This document shows positions 1 through 8,940 of a stretch of DNA of 64,000 nucleotides, piece after piece (positions within the stretch are counted from its first letter, which is position 1; each line of letters starts with the position of its first letter). The DNA is from Paramoeba atlantica. Taxonomy: Eukaryota > Discosea. A program made the translations under genes and the position numbers. Below the pieces are notes generated by a model. The model did not search any database. It worked only from the letters and a program-made list of their open reading frames with translations, and was not told the origin of the DNA. The stretch covers positions 1 through 64,000 of the forward strand of contig CDRNVI010000173.1 in assembly GCA_977017575.1 (NCBI GenBank). The letters are read 5' to 3'.

Positions 1-494
1 GAAGAGATTAAATTTGAAGAAAGAAGAACATCAATCGTTTCTGGAATCAAATAATTCATCGAAAGTGCTTCAACGCTTTCACATTCGTTCATTTCTCGAC
101 AAACTGGACATTTCACTCCTTTCAAAGAAGAAAAAGAAGAGGAAGAAGAGGGAGAGGAAGAAGAAGAAGAGGAAGGATTTTGAAGAAGAAAGAGTTTGTT
201 GAGACAAAGAGAACAAAAAGAAAGACCACAACAAGGTAACAACCTTGGTTCTTTTTCCCAACTCATCAGCTCCAAACATATTCCACATTCAAATCTTTTC
301 TTTTTCTCTTCTTCTTCCTTTCTCCTTCTTTTCATCACCTCTTCTTCTCTTTCTCTCTCTTCTCCTTCTTCACTTTGTTGTTCTCTCTTTCCAAGAACAT
401 CCTCATTTCTTCTTTCTCTTTCTTCTTTTTCATCATCATCTTCCAATTCTGTTTCTCCCCCTCCTCTCTTTCTCTTTCCTCTTTTTTCACTCAT
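1..494 (-). CDS. TRIM-NHL-like protein, RING exon (partial, runs off left edge)
   Basis: Exon 1 of an array copy, read leftward from ATG at 494. It encodes a class I N-terminus (MSEKRGKRKRGGGETELE), an acidic Glu/Asp stretch, then the RING: CGIC, PCC, FC..C, a Ser loop, CPVC. It continues through the post-RING helix (LIPETIDVLLSS) to the window edge. The intron and exon 2 lie outside. The start is fixed by the shared context of a CACAG acceptor-like site, about a dozen bases, then ATGAG. It is head-to-head with g1. Its upstream leader matches that of g4 in inverted arrangement, including the stretch around 660-715. I see no frame break in the visible part. Confidence 0.85.
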   Translation of the reverse strand, partial: MSEKRGKRKRGGGETELEDDDEKEERERRNEDVLGKREQQSEEGEEREREEEVMKRRRKEEEEKKKRFECGICLELMSWEKEPRLLPCCGLSFCSLCLNKLFLLQNPSSSSSSSPSSSSSFSSLKGVKCPVCREMNECESVEALSMNYLIPETIDVLLSSNLIS

Positions 495-1571
495 TTTTTG
501 TCTCTCTCTGTGTGGGGAAAAGAGATCAATCAAACAAGAAGAAGAAGAAGAAAAGGGAGTTTAAAAATAGGTGGATGAACCAAAAGAAAAGAAAAGAAAA
601 GAAAAATACAAACATCTCTCAAAAAGACAGGAAAGGACAAAATGGAGGAGAGAGAGGGACGCAAAATCTATGACAACTATCCAAAGACGTCCAATTTTTT
701 CTTGGGTTGTGAAAAAAACAAGAGAGAAGAGAAAGAGAGAGAGAGAAGAAGAAGACTGAGAAGAGGAAGGGATTGAGAAGAAAAGAAAGAGACAGAGAGA
801 GAAAGGTCCCAAACGAAGACACAGAAGTGAGAGAAACAAAAAAGAAAAAAAAAAAGAAGTTTTTTTCAGAGGTTTAAACAGTTTTGAATCGTCTTTTCGG
901 GCCCTTTCTTTTTTCTTCCAGGTTTTTTCTGTTTCCTTTTCTTCCCTCTCTCTCTCGTTTTTCGTTTGGACCTCTTTAGTTGCCTGTGTCTTCGTTTTGG
1001 ACCTTTCTCTCTCTCTCTCTCTCCTTTTTCCCAAGAAGATTCTCTCTTCTCTTCTCTTTTTTTTTCAGACTCTTTTACTCAAAGTCTCCGCCTCCTCTCT
1101 TCCCTCTTGCTAAAAGAAGAAGAGTTTCTTCTCTTCTTCTTCTTTCTTCAACTTTGATCTTGTACCTTCTGAAGTGTTTTTCTTTTCTGTTTTTTGTCTC
1201 AATTTGAAAAAAAAAGTGGCAGAAAAAGCTCTCTCTCTCTCTCTTCTCTCTCTCTCTTCTCTCTCTTTGATTGGGAATTGGTTTTCTCCATTGTTCCCAC
1301 TTCATTTTTGTGTTTTGTTTTGGCAGCAGTCTCTCTCTCTTCTCTCTTTGTGCGTGGGATAGTTTTGGTTCAATTTTTTCTTTTTTTCCCTTTTTTTCTT
1401 TTTCCTTTTTCCCTATTTCTTTTTGAGGTGTTTTGTTTGTTCTTTTGTCTTTTGTTTTTTTGAAAAATGTTTGTTTTTTTCTTCTCTTTTCTTTTAAAAA
1501 TTGTTCATTGTTGCTTTTTCTTCTTTTTTTGTTGTTGATTGATCTTTTTTCCCACACAGAGAGACAAAAAA
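495..1571. other. Divergent intergenic region (left-edge copy / g1)
   Basis: No gene seen. Left of about 860 the plus strand is purine-rich; right of about 910 it is pyrimidine-rich (CTCTCT and TTTTC runs). The conserved element at 861-908 sits at the switch. On the g1 side, 1428-1559 looks like a 132-nt 5' UTR intron: donor GAG|GTGTTTTGTTTG, acceptor CCCACACAG|AGAGAC, ending 12 nt before the g1 ATG. The open frames here are low-complexity Ser/Phe/Lys shadows. Confidence 0.6.
861..908 (-). promoter_or_regulatory. Conserved divergent-promoter element, copy 1
   Basis: One of ten copies of a ~48-bp block. In its consensus direction it reads GGGTNCGAAAAGANGATTC, then AAAACTTTTTAAACCTCTG, then an A-run. 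Here it lies in reverse, with GGGCCC instead of GGGTCC at its edge and one T-to-C change giving TTTAAACAG. It lies between the two divergent starts, where strand composition flips. Promoter function is inferred from position and conservation. Confidence 0.5.
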
Positions 1572-3821
1572 ATGAGCGAAAATAGAGGAAAGAGAAAGAG
1601 AGGAGAATCAGAATTAGAAACTGAGAAAAAGAGAAAAACCAAAAGAGGAAAGAAAGAGAAAGAAGATCAAACAACAGAGTGTGATGATGTTGTTATAATT
1701 GAAGAAGAAGATGATGATGATGATGAAAGAGAAAGAAGAAGTGAGGAGGTTCTTGGAAAGAGAGAACAACAAAATGAAGAAGGAGAAGAGAGAGAAAGAG
1801 AAGAAGAGGTGATGAAGAGAAGAAGAAAGGAAGAAGAAGAGAAAAAGAAAAGATTTGAATGTGGAATATGTTTGGAGCTGATGAGTTGGGAAAAAGAACC
1901 AAGGTTGTTACCTTGTTGTGCTCTTTCTTTTTGTTCTCTTTGTCTCAACAAACTCTTTCTTCTTCAAAATCCTTCTTCCTCCTCTTCCTCTTCTTCTTTC
2001 TCATATCTTTCTTCCTCTTCCTCTTCCTCTTCTTCTTCTATGAGAGGAGTGAAATGTCCAGTTTGTCGAGAAATGAACGAATGTGAAAGCGTTGAAACAC
2101 TTTCAATGAATTATTTGATTCCAGAAACGATTGATGTTCTTCTTTCTTCAAATTTGATCTCTTTCTCCAATCAATCAGGTTTTTTCTCCATTTTTTTGAA
2201 CTCTCACTTTCTTTCTTTCTTTCCTCTTTTTTTTGAAAGAAAGCTATTTCAAATTGTTGAAAAACATATTTTTTGAACAGGAGATGGTGGATCAGAATGT
2301 GTGAATTTCGAAACGTGTGGAGAACGAACTCAAATGTATTGTTCTGATTGTAAAATGTTTATTTGTGATTCTTGTGATCCATCTCACACTTCAACTATTT
2401 TCACTCAAAATCACAAACGATCTGAAAGAGACGGTGTTGAGGGAGGTGGAAGAAGAAGAAGATTGGAAGAGGAGGGGGTGATGGGAGTGATGGGATTGGA
2501 GAATTTGAAGAAGAGAGAATGTTCAAAACACCCATCTGAAACAATTTGTGGATATTGTTTTCAATGTTCTTCTTTTGTTTGTACTCGTTGTATTCTTGAA
2601 ACACATGATGATCATAATGAGAAAGTGAAATCAATTGAAGAAAGTATTTTGGAGAAGAGGGATGAAGTTGTAAAGATTGGAGATAAATTGGAGAGAAGAT
2701 TGATTTTGATTGAGAGGAAAAGAAAAAGAATTGAAAAAGAAATGAAAGAATTAGAAGAGAAATTAGAAAAGAAAAGAATTGAAAAGAAAGAAATAGAATT
2801 GGAGAAAGAAGATTTGAGAATCAGAAAAGATTCAATTATTCGTTTATCCAACACACCAACAACAACAACAACAACAACTGATTGTGATGTTTCTCTCTTT
2901 TTTGATGATCAACTTTTTTCAACTCTTCTTCAAACTGCAAATGATATTGTTTCTGAAGGAGGTGTTGTTGATTTACCAAAACCAAAGAAAGGAGTGATTT
3001 GTTGTGATGATTCTTTTCGTTTTGTTTCTTCTTTTCCTTTGAAGAATTATCCTTATGGAGTGAGTGTGAACAGTGATGGGAATATATTTATTTGTGAAGG
3101 GTTGGTGAGTGGATTGAAAGTGAGAGATAAAGAAGGAAATGAGATGATTGAATCAACAATTCAGAAAACAATTGATTCACTTCAGTTGGAACCTGTTGAT
3201 GTTTCAATTGGATTGAATGATCAAATTGTTGTTCTTGATTATTCTCAAGATTCTCAGAGAGTTGTAATCTTAAACAAAGAAGGAGAATTGATCAAATCTT
3301 TTGGATCAAAAGGTTCTCAAGATGGTCAGTTTTATGAACCACATGGTGTGGATGTAGATGAAGAAGGTAGAATTATTGTTGTTGACTCTGGAAATGATCG
3401 AATTCAAGTGTTTGATAATGATGGATCTTTTCTTCGTTCTTTTGGTTCAAAAGGTTCTTCTGAAAGTCAATTTAATGAACCAAACAGTGTTGTAGTTGAT
3501 AGAGATGGGAATATTGTTGTTTGTGATACTTGGAATCATCGGATTCAAGTGATGGATATTGAAGGGAATTTTATTCGATTTCTTGGAGGTTCAGGTGATT
3601 CTCAATTCGATTGTCCAAAAGGTGTTGATGTGGATGGGGAAGGTAGAATTGTTGTTTGTGATTCAGAAAATGAAAGAGTGAGTGTGTTTGAGAAAGATGG
3701 AACATTTCTTTTTTCGTTTGGTGAAGATCGCATGAATTATCCTTCTGGGGTTGTTGTTGATTCATTTGGAACAATTATTGTTTCAGATTTTGACAATAAG
3801 TCAATTGAGTTGTGGAAATAA
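1572..3821 (+). CDS. TRIM-NHL-like RING / B-box / coiled-coil / NHL protein, copy g1
   Basis: Two exons, 1572-2178 and 2281-3821, with a 102-nt phase-1 intron (CAG|GTTTTTT, GAACAG|GAGATGG), give 715 aa. This is the reference copy. A basic NLS-like stretch (KKRKTKRGKK, about 19-28) and an acidic run come first. RING cysteines are C97, C100, C115, C116, C121, C124, C162 and C165, with a Ser loop at 135-156. B-box 1 spans about 209-247; B-box 2 about 283-314 (C-x2-H-x8-C-x7-C-x2-C-x4-H-x2-H). A Lys/Glu coiled coil covers about 315-400, then a Thr7 run and about six NHL repeats to the C-terminus. By family it is a probable E3 ubiquitin ligase; the propeller ligand is unknown. Lip residues of the last four blades are YEPHG/DSGNDR, NEPNS/DTWNHR, DCPKG/DSENER and NYPSG/DFDNKS. 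Blade 5 is shorter than usual (FLGGSGDSQ). No signal peptide or membrane segment. Confidence 0.92.
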
Positions 3822-5378
3822 TTTTGAAGAGAGGAGGAGGAAGGTTTTTTTTTTTCATTTTCTTTTCTCTTTATTTTGTTTTCATTTAACATGAGAAGTG
3901 TGGAGGTGTTTTTTTGTTTATTTTTTTATTTTTGTTTTTTTTATTTTTCTTTTTTTCTTTTTTCTTTTTGATTTGTTTATTTTTTGTGTCAATTTATTTT
4001 TGTTCTTTTTGTTTTCCCTTTTTTCTTGTTTTTGGAAGAAATTAATTTCTCTTTACCCTTCCTCTCCTCCTTTCCTCCTTTTAGTCTTGAGAACTGCACG
4101 GTCTTCTTCTTTCCAAATCAGCATTCTTCTCAATTTCGATTCGATTTTTATCCTTCTTCAAAAATTTTTCTCAATTTTTGCTTCTCCTCAAACTTTCTTC
4201 CTCTTTTTTTTAAAAAACGTTGAAGTCTAGAATGTTCCACAGAATATTCCCATGACAAAACAATGAATCCGAAAATCACTTTTCTGAATCGCCGAACAAC
4301 TTTCTGAGAAAATTTCCTTCGCCGAAATCCCGATCAAAACCGGATAATAAATCATTCTCATTTTTCCCAGCCCATTTGGTCTCGAGGAATTAACGAAAAA
4401 TTTCTTTTTTTTTTGTTTTCTTCGTTTGTTGAGATTTTTTTGTTCTTTTTTTGGTCTTCTCCCTTCTTTTTTTGTTTCCTTTTGTTCTTTTTGTTGAAGA
4501 AAGAAGAAAGAAAGAAAGAGATGAGAAACACACAAAGGGAGTGAGAAAAAAAAAAATCGGGAAAAATGAAAAAAGAAAAAGAAAAGAAGAAAAAGAAAAA
4601 TTCGAACCAAAACCACACAAAGGAAACAGAAAGTGAGAAAAAGAAAAAAGAAAGGGTCCGAAAAGACGATTCAAAACTTTTTAAACCTCTGAAAAAAATA
4701 TCACAAAAACACACCAAAAACTTTTACTTTTTCGTTTTTCCCTCTCCTCTCTTCTCTCTCTCTTCTCTTCTCTTCTCTCTCTTTTCTCTCTCTCATTCAT
4801 TTGGGCTCTCTTTACCTTGTTTTGGGCTCTCTCTCTCCTTTCATTTTGGGGATTTTTCGTGTCACCATCTTTGCAATTTCTTCTTCTCTTTTGGAATCTC
4901 TTTCTTCTTCTCTTTTGGATCTCTCCTCTCTCCTTTTTTTCGTTTGTTTGGAGATCTCTTTCTTTCTCTTGGTGTTTCATATTTTGGAGCCTTTTTGGGT
5001 TATATTGTTTTTGTCTCTTTTCTTCTTTTCTCTTCACTTGCAAAAGAAGAAAAGCTTTCGTGACTTTTTGGGAGATGTTTGTATTTTTACTTTTCTTTCT
5101 TTTTTCTCCTTCCCATTTTTGAAAAAATTGGTAGAACCTCTTTCTCTCTCTCTCTCTTCTTTCTCTCTCTCTCTGTAGGACATTCTCTAAGAATTGGTTC
5201 TCTCTCCATTGTTCCTCTTTGTATTTCTTTTGTTTTGGGGGGGGGAGTACCAGTCTCTTTTGTGTGTGTGATAGTTTTTTGGTTTGATTTTTTCTTTTTT
5301 TCCTTTTTATTTCTTATTTTTTGTTGTATTGATTGATTTCTTTTTCCCACACACAGAGAAGAAGAGAAGAGAGACAAA
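3822..5378. other. Intergenic region between tandem copies g1 and g2
   Basis: No gene seen. 3822-4200 is the 3' module of g1: donor-like GAAG|GTTTTT at 3844, GAAATTAATTTC near 4038, a pyrimidine tract and TTTTAGTC ending near 4087, then TTCGATTCGATTTTTATCC near 4137. 4222-4395 is a ~170-bp island of mixed composition unlike its surroundings. 4500-4650 is purine-rich, the conserved element follows at 4652-4700, and 4720-5340 is the pyrimidine-rich leader of g2. A CACACACAG acceptor-like site lies just before the g2 ATG. This is the only place where two neighbouring copies share orientation. Confidence 0.6.
4652..4700 (+). promoter_or_regulatory. Conserved divergent-promoter element, copy 2
   Basis: GGGTCCGAAAAGACGATTC followed by AAAACTTTTTAAACCTCTG and an A-run, then ATATCACAAAAACACACC, a longer form also seen in copies 4, 6 and 8 and, slightly diverged, in copy 10. 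It sits upstream of g2. It is the only copy not next to a minus-strand partner, suggesting such a partner was lost between g1 and g2. Confidence 0.5.
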
Positions 5379-7606
5379 ATGAGTGAAAAAAGAGGAAAGA
5401 GAAAAAGAGAAAGAGAAACAGAATTAGAAACTGAGAAAAAGAGAAAAACCAAAGGAGGAAAGAAAGAGAAAGAAGAAGAAGATGTTGTTGTTGAAATTGA
5501 AGATGACAATGATGAAAAAGAACAAAGGGAAAGAAGAAATGAGGATGTTCTTGGAAAGAGAGAACAACAAGCGGGACAAAATGAAGGAGAAGAAGGAGAA
5601 AGAGAAAGAGAAGAAGTGGTGATGAAAAGAAGAAGAAAGGAAGAAGAAGAGAAAAAGAAAAGATTTGAATGTGGAATATGTTTGGAATTGATGAATTGGG
5701 AAAAAGAACCAAGGTTGTTACCTTGTTGTGCTCTTTCTTTTTGTTCTCTTTGCCTCAACAAACTCTTTCTTCTTCAAAATCCTTCTTCTTCTTCTCCTTC
5801 TTCCTCTTCTTCTTCTTCTTCTTGTTCCTCTTTGAAAGGAGTGAAATGTCCAGTTTGTAGAGAAATGAACAAATGTGGAGCGATTGAAACACTTTCGATG
5901 AATTATTTGATTCCAGAAACGATTGATGTTCTTCTTTCTTCAAATTTGATTTCTTTCTCCCACCAAACAGGTTTTCTTTCTGTTTTTTGAGAGAAAGTTA
6001 TTTCAAAATTGAAAAAACATGTTTTTTGAAAAACAAAACAACAGGAGATGGTGGATCAGAATGTGTGAATTTCGAAACGTGTGGAGAACAAACTCGAATG
6101 TATTGTTCCCAATGCAACATGTTTATTTGTGATTCTTGTGATCCATCTCACACTTCTTCTCTTTTCACTCAAAATCACAAACGATCTGAAAGAGATGGTG
6201 TTGAGGGAAGAGGTGGAAGAAGAAGAAGATTGGAAGAGGAGGGAGGGGTGGTGGGAGTGATGGGATTGGAGAATTTGAAGAAGAGAGGATGTTCAAAACA
6301 CCCATCTGAAACAATTTGGGGATATTGTTTTCAATGTTCTTCTTTTGTTTGTGGTTGTTGTATTCTTGAAACACATGATGATCATAGAAAGAAAGTGAAA
6401 TCGATTGAAGAAAGTATTTTGGAGAAGAGAAAGGAAGTTGTAAAGATTGGAGATAAATTGGAGAAAAGATTGATTTTGATTGAAGAAGAAAGAAAAAAGA
6501 TTGAAAAAGAAATGAAAGAATTAGAAGAGAAATTAGAAAAGAAAAGAATTGAAAAGAAAGAAATAGAATTAGAGAAAGAAGATTTGAGAATAAGAAAAGA
6601 TTCAATTATTCGTTTATCCAACACACCAACAACAACAACAACAACAACAACTGATTGTGATGTTTCTCTCTTTTTTGATGATCAACTTTTTTCAACTCTT
6701 CTTCAAACTGCAAATGATATTGTTTTTGAAGGAGGTGTTGTTGGATTACTCAAACCAAAGAAAGGAGTGATTTGTTGTGATGGTGGTGGTGATTCTTTTC
6801 GTTTTGTTTCTTCTTTTCCTTTGGAGAATGTATCTTGTGGAGTGAGTGTGAATAGTGATGGGAATATTTTTATTTGTGAAGATGAGGGTGGATTGAGAGT
6901 GATAGATAAAGAAGGAAATGAGATGATTGAATCAACAATTCAGAAAACAATTGATTCACTTTATTTGGATCCTGTTGATGTTTCAATTGGATTGAATGAT
7001 CAAATTGTTGTTCTTGATTGTTCTCAAGATTCTCGTAGAGTTGTAATATTAAACAAAGAAGGAGAATTGATCAAATCTTTTGGATCTAATGGTTCTGAAG
7101 ATGGTCAGTTTAATAGTTCGTGTGGTGTGGATGTAGATGAAGAAGGTAGAATTATTGTTGCTGATACTTTGAATCATCGAATTCAAGTGTTTGATAATGA
7201 TGGATCTTTTCTTCATTCTTTTGGTTCAGAAGGTTCTTCTGAAAGTCAATTGAATGAACCTCACGGTGTTGTAGTTGATAGAGATGGGAATATTGTTATT
7301 TGTGATACTTGGAATCATCGAATTCAAGTGATGGATATTGAAGGGAATTTTATTCGATGTTTTGGAACAAAAGGTTCAGGTGATTCTCAATTGAACGAGC
7401 CAGAAGGTGTTGATGTTGATGGGGAAGGTAGAATTGTTGTTTGTGATTCAGGAAATGGAAGAGTGAGTGTGTTTGAGAAAGGTGGAACATTTCTTTTTTC
7501 GTTTGGTAAACCTCATGTGGTGAATCCTCTTGGGGTTGTTGTTGATTCATTTGGAACAATTATTGTTTCAGATTATGAGAAAAAGTCAATTGAATTTTGG
7601 AAATAA
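5379..7606 (+). CDS. TRIM-NHL-like protein, copy g2
   Basis: Exons 5379-5970 and 6045-7606 with a 74-nt intron give 717 aa. Class I N-terminus (MSEKRGKRKRERE) and a short acidic segment with a QAGQNEGEEGE insertion. The RING loop is Ser-rich, ends ...SCSSLKG, and is followed by MNKCGAIETL where most copies have MNECESVETL. B-box 2 has WGYCFQC and GCC in place of CGYC and TRC, keeping the ligand spacing. Thr8 linker. The extra CDGGGDSF is present in the propeller start. Lips: NSSCG/DTLNHR, NEPHG/DTWNHR, NEPEG/DSGNGR, VNPLG/DYEKKS. Same orientation as g1, convergent with g3. No frame break. Confidence 0.92.
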
Positions 7607-8940
7607 TTTTGAAGAGAGAGAGGTTTTTTTTTATTTATTATTTTTCATTTTTCTTCCTTTTTGATTTTGATTTGTTTATTTTATTTTTCTTGTTTGTATT
7701 TTTCTTTTTTCCATCTTGTTATTTTGAGATGTGCGTTTTGTTTTGTTTCTCTGTTGTTGTTTGTGAAAAACAAAACGAAAAAATGATTTTGGTTTCTTAA
7801 TTTTTTCTTTTTCTCTTATTTTGACAAATTTGTGTTTTTTTTTGTTTTTTTAAGTTTTTTTCTTTTGAAATTGGATGAGATCAACAAAAATGATCTTTCA
7901 AAAATATTTTTGTTCTTTTCAAAATGGTTCTCATTTTGAGTATTTTTGTTATTTTTTCATTTAGTATCGATTTATTAACACCTTCTCTTTCTCTTACCTC
8001 TCCCTTCCTCCGTCTTTTCTCTTTCCTTCCCTCCCTTTTCCTTTCTTTTAGTCTCTGGTGCACAATTGTTGGGGTGTTCTTGTTTCCAATTTTTCGCTTC
8101 GATTTTATTCTCCTTCTCAAACTTTTTTCGAAAAAGGTTATGATTAGACCAAGAATGACTCTCTCTTTCTCCTCTTATCTCTTTCTTTCTTCTTCTCTTC
8201 TTTCTTTTCTTTTCTTTCTTCATCTCTCAATTTTGTTGTTTCTTTTTGTTTTTGATGTTGGGGGGGGAATTTTCTCAATTTCTTTTTGGAATTACTATTT
8301 CTCAATTTTTTCCAAAAAATTGTGTTTCTTGAAAGAGTGTTGTTGAGTTTGGGTATTATTTATTCAACCAACAAAAAGGTGAATCAACAAAAAGAACAAC
8401 AAAACAAAAAAGAAGTTACAAAAAAAAGAAGAAACAAAAATCTCAACAAAAAGACAGGGCAACACAAAAAGAATCATTTCTTTTTAACAACAACAAAATT
8501 TGAAGAAAACAAAAAAAGAAAAATTAAATCAAAAAAGAGAAGAGGAAGAGAAGAGAGAGAACTTTCACAAAAACACAAAACACACACAACAACAAGAAAA
8601 CACAAAAATGAAGAGGAGAAACAAAATCAAGAAAAGTGTTTTTGAAGAAGAAGGATAAAAAATTGAAGAAGAAGAATGATGACGATTTGGGGGGAAGAAG
8701 AAGACCACATCACACCACAACAGAGACTAAAAAGGAGAAAAGGGAGGAGGGGAGGAAGGGAAGGAAGGGGGAAAAGAGAAGAGAAGAGAAAAAAATATTA
8801 ATTTCTTGTTTTTAATTTTCTTCAAACAAAAAAGGAAACAAAAATAAAAAATAGAGAAAAAATGATCCAAAATAATAAAATAAAACAAATCAAAATCAAA
8901 AAAGAGAAAAAAAAGAGAAAGAAAAAACCTCCATCTCTTT
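7607..8940. other. Convergent intergenic region g2 / g3
   Basis: No gene seen. Both flanks hold the family's 3' module in opposite directions: on plus, GAGAG|GTTTTTTT just after the g2 stop and TTTTAGTCTCTGGTGCAC near 8048; on minus, AGAGACTAAAAAGG near 8725. The plus strand is T/C-rich to about 8350, then A/G-rich. Small open frames here are low complexity. Confidence 0.6.

Noticed and set aside
196-673. Overlapping open frames rich in Ser, Phe and Leu opposite RING exons and in leaders, here and across the window
   Set aside because: They are shadows of GA/CT-rich DNA and of the antisense of exon 1; no conserved domain, and they change with microsatellite length.
2401-2854. Antisense ORFs opposite B-box 2 and the coiled coil that recur at every copy (e.g. 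beginning MLDKRIIESFLILK)
   Set aside because: They recur only because the sense strand is conserved; Phe/Ser/Ile-rich content mirrors Glu/Lys codons. No sign of separate selection.
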